Position numbers and translations under genes: made by a program
Notes under the pieces: model-generated
What the model saw: the letters and a program-made list of their open reading frames with translations, nothing else
Told to the model about the DNA's origin: nothing
The model's database searches: none
Source: Microbacterium sp. cf046
GTDB lineage: Bacteria > Actinomycetota > Actinomycetes > Actinomycetales > Microbacteriaceae
Assembly: GCF_900114345.1 (NCBI RefSeq)
Contig: NZ_FOZJ01000003.1
Span: forward strand, 558,001-622,000
Direction: 5' to 3'
Length of the DNA stretch: 64,000 nt
In this document: piece by piece, positions 25,247 through 32,532 of the stretch
Layout: each line of letters begins with the position of its first letter
How positions within the stretch are numbered: position 1 is the stretch's first letter

Positions 25247-25546
25247 GTGACATCCATGACTTTCACGCACGAACCAGACGCGTCGCGGTACACGCTCCAC
25301 CGCGGCGGCGACCTCGTGAGCGTGCTGGATTATCGCGACGACGGACGCACCGTTGCCATGACCCGCGCGTACACCGTTCCCTCATTCCGCGGGCACGGCT
25401 ACGCCGGCGAGGTCGTGGATCGCGCGGTCGCCGAGCTCGAGCTCCAGGGCGATCGTCAGGTGATCCCCGTGTGCTGGTACGTGGCGGACTGGTTCGCGGC
25501 GCACCCGGAGCGCGACGCCATCCTGCACCAGCGCGCCACCGCGTAG
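25247..25546 (+). CDS. Short GNAT-like acetyltransferase
   Basis: A 99-residue protein of the small GNAT group (Acetyltransf_CG type). The acetyl-CoA loop is visible as Pro-Ser-Phe-Arg-Gly-His-Gly-Tyr-Ala, followed by a helix Val-Val-Asp-Arg-Ala-Val and a Pro-Val-Cys-Trp-Tyr-Val strand with a closing His-Pro. The substrate is unknown. The GTG at 25247 fits a leaderless transcript; an ATG at 25256 is the alternative. Confidence 0.85.
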   Translation: MTSMTFTHEPDASRYTLHRGGDLVSVLDYRDDGRTVAMTRAYTVPSFRGHGYAGEVVDRAVAELELQGDRQVIPVCWYVADWFAAHPERDAILHQRATA

Positions 25547-25668
25547 CCGGCTGCGGGGAAGTTCGTGGCGGCTCGTGCGCGCCGACCCCCTGCTTGCTGA
25601 CCCGCGCGGCAGCGGGGCTGCGCTCCGAACCCCCGGGCTCGCTCACGCGCGCCACGCTCACGCGCCCC

Positions 25669-25674
25669 TACACT
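25669..25674 (+). promoter_or_regulatory. Leaderless -10 box
   Basis: TACACT seven bases before the GTG at 25682. Confidence 0.5.
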
Positions 25675-25681
25675 GAGGGCC

Positions 25682-26119
25682 GTGCACGTCGAACCCGTCT
25701 TCACCGTCGTCGCCCTCGGCTTCGAGGCCATCGGCGCGCTCTCCATGATCATCGGGTTCATCATCGCGATCATCCTGGGTTGGCGCGCGCTGCGTCGCGG
25801 CGAGGGTGGCAATGCCGCGTTCTCCGTGCTGCGCACCACGCTCGGCGCGGCGATCCTGCTGGGCCTGGAGGTGCTCGTCGCCGCGGATCTCATCCGCACG
25901 ATCACTTCGAAGCCGTCGATCGAGGATGCGGTCATCCTCGGGATCATCGTGCTCATCCGGACGATCCTGTCGATGTCGATCCAGATCGAGATCGAGGGAA
26001 TGCTTCCCTGGCGCCGCGCGATGATGACCAGCGGTGGACAGCTGATCGGCCAGGCGATCGCGAAGGACCGCAGCGCCTCGGCGGCTGCGCGTGCTCCCGA
26101 CGAGCCCAAGCCCCTGTAG
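25682..26119 (+). CDS. DUF1622 membrane protein
   Basis: A 145-residue DUF1622 protein with three predicted membrane helices. The family-typical segments Leu-Glu-Val-Leu-Val-Ala-Ala-Asp-Leu-Ile-Arg-Thr and Ile-Arg-Thr-Ile-Leu-Ser are present, ending with an Ile-Glu-Ile-Glu-Gly motif and a polar tail. The function is unknown. The GTG start is leaderless. Confidence 0.85.
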   Translation: MHVEPVFTVVALGFEAIGALSMIIGFIIAIILGWRALRRGEGGNAAFSVLRTTLGAAILLGLEVLVAADLIRTITSKPSIEDAVILGIIVLIRTILSMSIQIEIEGMLPWRRAMMTSGGQLIGQAIAKDRSASAAARAPDEPKPL

Positions 26120-26136
26120 TCGGGGCGTCGCCGGAC

Positions 26137-26145
26137 GTCAACCCC
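26137..26145 (+). promoter_or_regulatory. GTCAACCCC motif, possible alternative -35 element
   Basis: The same nine bases occur upstream of the membrane-protein/decarboxylase operon at 47940-47948. Both lie 50-220 bases before a start codon in intergenic DNA, and both are followed within a few bases by a TGGG run. Possibly a sigma-factor element. Confidence 0.3.
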
Positions 26146-26197
26146 CTGTGGGGATCCGCGCCGCCGGGAGAGTGTGGTGACGTCGTGAGGAGACGTC

Positions 26198-26470
26198 ATG
26201 AGCACGGATGGGTATTTGTCTGAGGCCGCGGTGAACGCCGACCCGCCAGGAGGCTGGGAGAGCGGCGCGGTCGCGGACCGCGAGACCGCCGAGCGGAACG
26301 CCGAAGCGATCGACTCTCCGTCGCTGACCGAATCCGGCCTTCCGCCGAACGCTCCGGACGGAACGGATGCGACCGCCGATGCGCCGGGCGGCGTGGAGAG
26401 CGATGCTCCCGGGCGGAACGCCGACCCTGATCTGATCACGGACGACGACCTCGACAAGGATGACGCCTGA
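26198..26470 (+). CDS. Small acidic disordered protein
   Basis: A 90-residue hypothetical protein rich in Asp, Ala, Gly and Pro, with no predicted membrane helix or fold. GAGGAG lies five bases before the ATG, which supports translation. Two similar Ala-Pro-Asp/Gly stretches suggest internal repetition. It overlaps the next gene (TGATG) and is probably co-translated with it. No function is recognised. Confidence 0.6.
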   Translation: MSTDGYLSEAAVNADPPGGWESGAVADRETAERNAEAIDSPSLTESGLPPNAPDGTDATADAPGGVESDAPGRNADPDLITDDDLDKDDA

Positions 26471-26790
26471 TGTCCGGCACGACCGAGGACGGCCAGCAGC
26501 GTCCGAGTGACGCGGGCGTCGGAGGTGCGGTGCACCAGGAGCCCGGCAAGGCGGGCGGCGCCGAAGCGGTGCAGGACGAGCCGATCCTCGAGCAGAACAG
26601 CGCGACGATCGAGGAGAAGCTCGAGGGCATCGCCGCACAGACGCGCGTCGATCTGGGTGACGAGTCACAGGATCGCTACGAAGAAGTGCTTCGGCAACGA
26701 CTGACGGATGCCGACATTCAGCTCACCGACGATGAAGTGAGTTCGCTCGCTCGTCGATCGGCACCCGGCGCTGGTGGTGGCGGCGTCTGA
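26470..26790 (+). CDS. Small hypothetical protein
   Basis: A 106-residue acidic protein. The first 50 residues are disordered; residues 50-95 form likely helices (Thr-Ile-Glu-Glu-Lys-Leu, Tyr-Glu-Glu-Val-Leu-Arg-Gln-Arg-Leu, Asp-Asp-Glu-Val-Ser-Ser-Leu). A Gly-rich tail closes it. No family is recognised. It is coupled to the preceding gene by a one-base overlap and followed by a strong hairpin. Confidence 0.6.
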   Translation: MSGTTEDGQQRPSDAGVGGAVHQEPGKAGGAEAVQDEPILEQNSATIEEKLEGIAAQTRVDLGDESQDRYEEVLRQRLTDADIQLTDDEVSSLARRSAPGAGGGGV

Positions 26791-26802
26791 GGTGACCAGA
26801 CA

Positions 26803-26841
26803 GCCGGCGGCGGCCTCCTGACATACCCCGCCGCCGCCGGC
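26803..26841 (+). terminator. 12-base-pair stem-loop after the small hypothetical pair
   Basis: GCCGGCGGCGGC (26803-26814) pairs perfectly with GCCGCCGCCGGC (26830-26841) over a 15-base loop. It starts 13 bases after the stop. GC-only stem without U-run. Confidence 0.6.
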
Positions 26842-26965
26842 CCTCGTTCGCGGAAACGATGTGGGACCGGCCGCGCTCGGGGCGACGAGTTGCGCTGGCG
26901 GGCGCAGGAGTCCGTGTGTGCCGTAGAGCCGCGCTGGCGCTTGGTCGAGTCCGCGTGTGCGTCAG

Positions 26966-27193
26966 TCAGGCGGCGCAGGCGGCGGTGCTCGCCGCCACGG
27001 GCGTGATGCCGATCGGTCGCGCCCGTGCAGAGCGTGCCGGGCGCGCGGTCGCTTCCCGGTTCGGGCTGAACCCGACTGGGTCGGTCTCGGCGGCGCGTCG
27101 TTCCCGAATCGAGGCGAGCAGGTTGATCTCACGCTGACGGGTCTCGTACTCGTGACGGAACTGCGTTTCAGCTGCGGTGATGGTGGAAAGCAT
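26966..27193 (-). CDS. Small Arg/Ala-rich protein
   Basis: A 75-residue hypothetical protein. The first 35 residues form a likely charged helix with Gln-Phe-Arg-His-Glu-Tyr-Glu and Leu-Leu-Ala-Ser-Ile-Arg-Glu-Arg-Arg; the tail is Arg/Ala-rich and ends Ala-Ala-Cys-Ala-Ala. ATG at 27193 has GGAGGA three bases upstream, which is the main evidence that it is a gene. The leader carries three GGAACC repeats on this strand (about 27206-27238). No homologue is recognised. Confidence 0.5.
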   Translation of the reverse strand: MLSTITAAETQFRHEYETRQREINLLASIRERRAAETDPVGFSPNREATARPARSARARPIGITPVAASTAACAA

Positions 27194-27318
27194 GGCTCCT
27201 CCGTAGGTTCCGATGGTTCCAACGTAGGGAGGGGTTCCGACATTGCCGAGGCCGCGGGGGATGGCAGGATTCCGCTCAGCGCGGACCGTTTTCGGGCGGT
27301 CTGAGCCCGGCGTATTCA

Positions 27319-27509
27319 GTCGTGGCCCGAACTCGGTCGTAGGTCGTGGTCGAACTGCGTCGTGGCCCGAACTGCGTCGTGGTCGAACTGCGTCGTGGCC
27401 TGAACTCCGTCGTGGTCGAACTGCGTCGTGGCCTGAACTCCGTCGTGTGCCCAACTCCGTCGTGACCCGATTTCAGTCGTGACACGAATTCAGTCGTGAC
27501 TCGAATTCA
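27319..27509. repeat. Tandem array of 16-17-base units
   Basis: Eleven units of 16 or 17 bases plus one 7-base fragment, each beginning GTCGTG on the + strand. Units alternate GTCGTGGCCCGAACTGC and GTCGTGGTCGAACTGC in the left part and drift to GTCGTGACTCGAATTCA at the right end. The right end supplies the stop codon of the alpha/beta hydrolase gene (27507-27509). No spacers differ between units, so it is a minisatellite-like array and not CRISPR. Confidence 0.85.
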
Positions 27510-28580
27510 GCCGGCGCGCGCGAACTCGTCGATGAGCGCGGCGGCGGGGGCGGCATCTCGGATCATCGTCTCGTGACCATGGCCCTCGACTTCCGCGAGT
27601 CGGCCGTCCGCCAATGACGCGGCGACGAAGCGGCACCACGCGCGCGAGCACACGAAGTCGTTCTCTCCACGGAGGACGAGTGTCGGTGCGGCCACCCGCG
27701 GATAGGTCGTCTCGGGTCGGTGGACGAGCATCGCTCGGAACTTGCCGCGGAGGTGCGGTCCGGCGCGCAGGTATTCGCGGGCGCCGACGAACACGACTCG
27801 GGGGCTCTCTACTGCCAGATCCTGCGCTAGTCGCATGATCTGCCATGCCGCCGTCCGCTCCCGCGGGTCGACGGTGGGAGCCACGAGGACGAGCTTCTCG
27901 ACCGACTCTGGATGCCGCGCCGCGACCTCCACGGCGACCTGGGTACCCATCGAGTGTCCGATGAGGACGACTCCGGTCAGCTCGCGACTCCTCAGAAACG
28001 CCGCGATCAGGTCGGCGGTCCGTTCGATGGTCAGCACTCGAGCGGGTTCGGGCGCCTCTCCATAGCCGGGAAGGTCGATCGTGATCGTGCGCGTCGGTGC
28101 GATCTTGCCTAGGTGGTGCACGAGGTCGGCGAAGATCGTGCGGCCCATGCCGATCCCATGGATGAGGATGTACATGGGCGGAGTGGGTCTGTATCCCTCG
28201 TTCTCCGGCACCGAACGCGAGGATGGCTTGGGCGCCGAGCCGGGATCCGGCGGGTCGCCTGCCGAGGCTCCAACGCCCACTGATGCGGCCCCGACCGATC
28301 TGCCACCCACGCGGCCGTCGCTCGTGGACTCGATGCCCACTGAGCTGTCGCGCACGGAGCCGACGCCTGCCCCGCCGACCGACCTGCCACCCTCGGCACT
28401 CACGGCTCTCGAGCCGTCGCTGCGATCGTCGACGAGGATCGAGCCGCCTTGACGCTCGGCGCCTGACCTCGTGCCGAGCGAGCAGACATCGAGCTGGAGG
28501 ACGTCCGCCCTCGGTGCCGAGAATGCCGTTTCGGCGATCAGAGTCGCACCCGCGTGCGTGAAGTACGCGATGTCGCCCAC
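27507..28580 (-). CDS. Alpha/beta hydrolase with an N-terminal low-complexity insert
   Basis: A 357-residue protein. Residues 1-40 are an ordered-looking lead segment, about 45-130 are a Gly/Ser/Val-rich low-complexity stretch, and from about 136 there is a complete alpha/beta hydrolase: His-Gly-Ile-Gly oxyanion loop, Gly-His-Ser-Met-Gly nucleophile elbow, a late Asp (Glu-Asn-Asp-Phe) and His (Gly-His-Gly-His). The GTG at 28580 lies inside a repeat copy that also gives a GAGG ribosome site. If the insert is not translated, an internal ATG near residue 136 is the other start. The stop lies in the tandem array. Confidence 0.75.
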   Translation of the reverse strand: MGDIAYFTHAGATLIAETAFSAPRADVLQLDVCSLGTRSGAERQGGSILVDDRSDGSRAVSAEGGRSVGGAGVGSVRDSSVGIESTSDGRVGGRSVGAASVGVGASAGDPPDPGSAPKPSSRSVPENEGYRPTPPMYILIHGIGMGRTIFADLVHHLGKIAPTRTITIDLPGYGEAPEPARVLTIERTADLIAAFLRSRELTGVVLIGHSMGTQVAVEVAARHPESVEKLVLVAPTVDPRERTAAWQIMRLAQDLAVESPRVVFVGAREYLRAGPHLRGKFRAMLVHRPETTYPRVAAPTLVLRGENDFVCSRAWCRFVAASLADGRLAEVEGHGHETMIRDAAPAAALIDEFARAG

Positions 28581-28738
28581 TCCTCGAGGCTAGCCGGAGC
28601 TGTGTCATCTGGCGGTTACCTGCGCTCGGGCATCGTGCGGGCTGGGCCCAAGCATCTGACGGTTGGCCGGGTCGCCCACTCCTCGAGAGGCCAGGTAGCC
28701 CACTCCTCCAGCGCCGGCCGCGTCGCCCATTCCTCAAG
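28572..28738. repeat. Four dispersed copies of a 17-base repeat
   Basis: GTCGCCCACTCCTCGAG occurs exactly at 28572-28588 and 28671-28687, with variants at 28695-28711 (3 changes) and 28722-28738 (3 changes or fewer). On the minus strand it reads as GAGG followed by GTGGGC, a ribosome site plus GTG start; the first copy is the actual start of the alpha/beta hydrolase gene. The rest of 28589-28763 shows no gene. Confidence 0.75.
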
Positions 28739-28763
28739 GAGCGGGCTACCCAGGGCGTCGGCA

Positions 28764-30212
28764 TCATGCGGCCGGCTCGAAGCGCAGTTGCGAGCGTGGT
28801 CGCAACGCCCTCGCGGGTTCGCTCGGGGTTCCGCCTTCGCTGGGCGGACCGTTCAACCAGTACAGGCCTCCACCGTCGCGGGTGATCCGCCATCGTCTGT
28901 TGTGCAATCGCATGTGGCAGCTGCGGCAGAGCAGGACTCCGTCGGCGACATCCGTTCGCCCGTGATGCTCCCACCAATGGTCGATGTGGTGGGCTTCGCA
29001 GCGGGAGGGTTCGGCACCGCACCAGAGGCATCCGCCGTCTCGGATCGACATCGCATCGCGCTGCTTCTTCGTGAAGAGCCGCTTCTCGCGCCCGACATCG
29101 AGCGGGTTGCCGCACGCATCCACAGTGACGGTCTTCGTGCCAGCGTTGCAGAGGTATGTCTCGACGAGGGCGCCCGGGATCGTCTGTCCCGTCTCCTCGA
29201 GGTGTCCGACACCGAACGCCACGCCGGCGCCGAGCCGGCCGAGCTGCCCGCTCGTGACGACGACTCGGATGCCGGGCTGGCGATCTCCGAAGGCCTGACG
29301 AGGGTCCGCCTGGGCGCCCGTGCGCAGCACCGCGACGAGCGTGTCGTATTGCAACTGCTCGTTCGTGCGCGGGTCGACGTCTACCTCTGCCGGGACCGCG
29401 ACGCCGCGGTCAGCATCGACGAACCGTGGACCCCTGCGCGGTCGCAGCGCGGCCGACAGAATCGTGCGAACCCATGCCGCCATATCGTCGTCGAACCGGA
29501 TCCGCGCGTTCTGCTGGCCGTTCTCATCCATCCACATCGTCAAGGACCGATTCGCGAACCGCTCCTCGAAGCGAAGCTGCGTCCCGATCGGATCGAGTGT
29601 GTCCCGGGCGAGGCGAGCGGCGGTGCGCAGGTCCTCGACGGAGCGATCGGATACCTCTTCGATGAGCGTCATCGCCGCCTCGCGCCACGTGCCCAGCAGC
29701 ACCTCGGCCTCGAGGTCGTCGTACCGATCGATCGGCGGTTCGCCCAGATTGCGCCGGATCGCATAGAACTGGACACGTGAGATCGTGCCAATGGACAACG
29801 CGTCGGCCAGAGGCGCGAACCACGGCGTCGCGGTGGTCTTGCTCACGTCGCCGTCCGCGTCGATGCGCGGCACCTCGAGCACAGCTGCCAGGTCGCGCCC
29901 GGCGCGGGTCGCACGATCGACGTCGGCCTTCGACGTACCGGTCAACGCCTGTACGAGCGCGGTCGCGGTGCGGTGACCCTCGCGCTGCGCGAGCCCGGAG
30001 TAGCCGAACGCCCGATCGGATCGCTTCTCGACCTCGGCGCTCAACGCGGCTTCGATCACATCCAGCGCCTGGCGGGCTTCCGCGAGTTCACTGAGCCCCT
30101 TCAGCAGCGCATCGTCGGCGAGCGCATCCGCACTGGTCGAGGGGTCCTGGTCACCGATGAGCGCACGAAGCCGCGCGAAGGCACGGTCCGCTCGGTCGAT
30201 CGTCGACGTCAT
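28764..30212 (-). CDS. DUF222 and HNH-endonuclease protein (13E12 repeat family)
   Basis: A 482-residue protein. The N-terminal 330 residues are DUF222, all-helical; the C-terminus is an HNH nuclease with Cys-Leu-Trp-Cys, His-His-Ile-Asp-His-Trp and Cys-Arg-Ser-Cys-His-x-Arg-Leu-His-Asn, giving two zinc cysteine pairs and the catalytic histidines. Related proteins are encoded by the REP13E12 elements of Mycobacterium tuberculosis and are multicopy in Microbacteriaceae; their role is unknown. ATG at 30212 has AAGGGG eight bases upstream; the frame continues upstream as a shadow. Both repeat families of this patch lie at its 3' side. Confidence 0.9.
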   Translation of the reverse strand: MTSTIDRADRAFARLRALIGDQDPSTSADALADDALLKGLSELAEARQALDVIEAALSAEVEKRSDRAFGYSGLAQREGHRTATALVQALTGTSKADVDRATRAGRDLAAVLEVPRIDADGDVSKTTATPWFAPLADALSIGTISRVQFYAIRRNLGEPPIDRYDDLEAEVLLGTWREAAMTLIEEVSDRSVEDLRTAARLARDTLDPIGTQLRFEERFANRSLTMWMDENGQQNARIRFDDDMAAWVRTILSAALRPRRGPRFVDADRGVAVPAEVDVDPRTNEQLQYDTLVAVLRTGAQADPRQAFGDRQPGIRVVVTSGQLGRLGAGVAFGVGHLEETGQTIPGALVETYLCNAGTKTVTVDACGNPLDVGREKRLFTKKQRDAMSIRDGGCLWCGAEPSRCEAHHIDHWWEHHGRTDVADGVLLCRSCHMRLHNRRWRITRDGGGLYWLNGPPSEGGTPSEPARALRPRSQLRFEPAA

Positions 30213-30398
30213 GCCCATCCCCTTCTCGCGACGAGGAGTGGGCACGTCTCCTGCGATGTCTCCACTGTACGAGGGGCCTCCGACATCGCTCGCGCGACCC
30301 CATGCGCGATCGGAACCCCACCTCGCCTCCGACCCTCGGCCACCTTCACCACCCGCTCGCGCACAATGGAACCGACGACGACCGATGGAGGGCGCGCG

Positions 30399-30812
30399 AT
30401 GGGTCGCTTCAAGAAGGCATACCTCGACCTGCTCAACCGCACCCTCAACCCGCTCACGCTGCGGGCCGCCAAGCGGGGCCGCGGTCCGTTCTCGCTCGTG
30501 CGACACGTCGGCCGCAAGAGCGGTCGCACATTCGAGACGCCGCTGATCCTGGCCGGCGATCCGCTCGGCGGCGGCTTCCTCGTCGCGGAGCTCACCTACG
30601 GCGATCAGGTCAACTGGTACCGCAACGTCGTCGCCGGGGGCGGTCAGATCGTCCATCGGGGCCGCACCTACAGAATCGTCTCCGTCGAGACGATTCCCGC
30701 CGAGGAGGGCCTCCGCGCATTCGGCGGTCCTCGCTCGGCGATCCTGCGACTCCTCCGCCGCCACGACTTCCGTCGGCTCGATGTCGAGCTCGTCCCGGAT
30801 GCCGCTCCCTGA
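30399..30812 (+). CDS. Deazaflavin-dependent nitroreductase family protein (DUF385)
   Basis: A 137-residue DDN/DUF385-type protein. The family pattern Val-Arg-His-Val-Gly-Arg-Lys-Ser-Gly-Arg and Asn-Trp-Tyr-Arg-Asn-Val-Val-Ala-Gly-Gly is present. Members bind coenzyme F420 or related lipids; some reduce nitro compounds or quinones. ATG at 30399 has GGAGG seven bases upstream; an earlier ATG at 30366 is possible. It is divergent from the HNH gene. Together with the LLM gene at 51953 it suggests the organism makes F420. Confidence 0.88.
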   Translation: MGRFKKAYLDLLNRTLNPLTLRAAKRGRGPFSLVRHVGRKSGRTFETPLILAGDPLGGGFLVAELTYGDQVNWYRNVVAGGGQIVHRGRTYRIVSVETIPAEEGLRAFGGPRSAILRLLRRHDFRRLDVELVPDAAP

Positions 30813-30910
30813 GCCGCGGCCGCGAGCGCGCACACCGTCGAAGAGCGACAGCACGTGCTGACCCGACGCTCAGCACCCGCACGCCCGACCCCCGGCATCC
30901 GCTCCGGCGA

Positions 30911-30916
30911 TAGCCT
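30911..30916 (+). promoter_or_regulatory. Leaderless -10 box of the MFS gene
   Basis: TAGCCT seven bases before the ATG at 30924. Confidence 0.55.
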
Positions 30917-30923
30917 GGGCTGA

Positions 30924-32465
30924 ATGTCGGACTCCAGTACAGCGCAGACCCCCGCCACGGCGACGAGGGGCGCGAGCGCGAACGCCGGCTCCCAGGCCCA
31001 TCCGCCCACGACCGAGATCGTCCTGACCTCACCGCAGCGCTGGCGGGCGTTCTGGGTGTGCGTGGCGGTCGCCGGGATCACGATCCTCGACCTGTCGAAG
31101 GTCAACGTCGCACTTCCGTCCATCGAGGCTGCGCTCGGCGCGGGGTCGACCGAGCTTCAGCTGATCGTCTCGGGGTACGTCCTCACCTTCGGCCTCGTAC
31201 TCGTGCCGATGGGGCGGCTGGGCGATCAGCGCTCGCGACGCGCGCTGTTCATCGTCGGGCTGTCTCTGTTCACGGTCGCGAGCCTCGCGTGCGCCCTGGC
31301 CGTCAGTCCGCTCATGCTCATGGTCGCCCGGCTGCTGCAGGGCGTCGCGGCCGGCATCCAGATGCCGCAGGTGCTCGGCCTGATCCAGCAGCTCTTCCAG
31401 GGCAAGGAGCGCGGCCGCGCCTTCGGGCTGTTCGGCGCGACGATCGGCATCGCGACGGCCTTCGGCCCGACGATCGGCGGTCTGCTGATCCTGATCGGCG
31501 GACCGACCGACGGGTGGCGACTGATCTTCTGGATGAACGTGCCGCTGTGCATCATCGCGATCGCCCTGGCCGCGTGGGTGCTTCCGAAGACGCGCACGCG
31601 GTCCCGCAGAGCCCTGTCGTTCGACCCGTTCGGAGTGCTCCTGTTCGGTCTCGCGGTGCTGTCGCTCATGTGGCCGTTCCTGTTCACGACCGGATCCCCC
31701 GACGATGATCCTCGGCGCTGGTGGCTGCTGGTCGCCTTCGTGCTGTTCGCAGGTGCCTTCGTCGCGTGGGAGCGGCACTACGAGAGCACCGGTAAGCAGC
31801 CGCTGATCAGGTTCGTGCTCTTCCGCGTCTCGTCGTTCCGCAACGGGACGCTGCTGATCGGCGCGTACTTCACCGCGCTGCCCGCCCTGTTCCTCCTGAC
31901 GACCCTGTTCCTGCAGACCGGTGTGGGGCTCGCGCCGGTCTACGCCGGCATGGTCACGATCGGGTTCGCCCTGGCGAGCGCCGTGTTCTCGTGGATCGGC
32001 GGCAACCTCGTCGGCACGTACGGTCGCCCCGTGGTGGTCTGGGGCTTGGTCGGCGTGCTCGCCTGCGTCGCCGGGCTCGCCTCGGCCGCGCTGTTCGTCC
32101 CCGCGCAGTGGGTGGCGTGGGTGATGGCCGGGGTGATGGTGATCGGCGGCATCGGCGGCGGTCTCGTGATGTCGCCGAACCAGACCCTGACGCTGGCCGA
32201 CATCCCGGTCAAGCAGGGCGGCGTCGCCGGCTCGATCGGCCAGCTCGGTCAGCGGATCGGAACCTCGGTCGGCACCGCCGTCGCACTCTCGCTGTTCTAC
32301 GCGACGATCTATCGCGAAGGCGGAGGCGACTCGCCCGACATCGTCGTCTATCACGACGCCTACGCCTACGGCATGATCGCCGTCGCGATCTTCGTCGCCC
32401 TCGCCTTCCTGATCTCAGTCGTCGACCTGAGCTCGCGCCGTCGCAAGAAGGCGCGCTCGAGCTGA
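30924..32465 (+). CDS. DHA2-type MFS drug exporter
   Basis: A 513-residue EmrB/QacA-type major facilitator with 14 predicted helices. Helix 1 has the DHA2 pattern Leu-Asp-Leu-Ser-Lys-Val-Asn-Val-Ala-Leu-Pro; the loop 2-3 motif Gly-Arg-Leu-Gly-Asp-Gln-Arg-Ser-Arg-Arg follows. It uses the proton gradient to export drugs or cationic compounds. The N-terminal 35 residues are polar and Ala/Thr-rich, and the tail is basic. The Asp in helix 1 is retained while the neighbouring residue is Ser-Lys, which may narrow specificity. No regulator gene is adjacent. Confidence 0.9.
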   Translation: MSDSSTAQTPATATRGASANAGSQAHPPTTEIVLTSPQRWRAFWVCVAVAGITILDLSKVNVALPSIEAALGAGSTELQLIVSGYVLTFGLVLVPMGRLGDQRSRRALFIVGLSLFTVASLACALAVSPLMLMVARLLQGVAAGIQMPQVLGLIQQLFQGKERGRAFGLFGATIGIATAFGPTIGGLLILIGGPTDGWRLIFWMNVPLCIIAIALAAWVLPKTRTRSRRALSFDPFGVLLFGLAVLSLMWPFLFTTGSPDDDPRRWWLLVAFVLFAGAFVAWERHYESTGKQPLIRFVLFRVSSFRNGTLLIGAYFTALPALFLLTTLFLQTGVGLAPVYAGMVTIGFALASAVFSWIGGNLVGTYGRPVVVWGLVGVLACVAGLASAALFVPAQWVAWVMAGVMVIGGIGGGLVMSPNQTLTLADIPVKQGGVAGSIGQLGQRIGTSVGTAVALSLFYATIYREGGGDSPDIVVYHDAYAYGMIAVAIFVALAFLISVVDLSSRRRKKARSS

Positions 32466-32520
32466 CCTCGCGATGGGCGAACCGCCCGCCCGCCTCGGGG
32501 GTGATGTCGCACGCCGCACG

Positions 32521-32526
32521 TACCGT
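32521..32526 (+). promoter_or_regulatory. Leaderless -10 box of sbcD
   Basis: TACCGT six bases before the ATG at 32533. Confidence 0.45.
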
Positions 32527-32532
32527 GTGAGC

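Noticed and set aside
27243-27485. Open frames across the tandem array on both strands
   Set aside because: They only read the repeats, with no ribosome site; the 17-base unit is not a multiple of three, so no constant peptide is made.
27319-27509. Array considered as CRISPR
   Set aside because: Units are 16-17 bases with no spacers, and no cas genes are nearby.
28764-30212. DUF222-HNH gene considered as a transposase or homing endonuclease in an intron
   Set aside because: No terminal inverted repeats, no intron/intein boundaries seen; it fits the 13E12 family.
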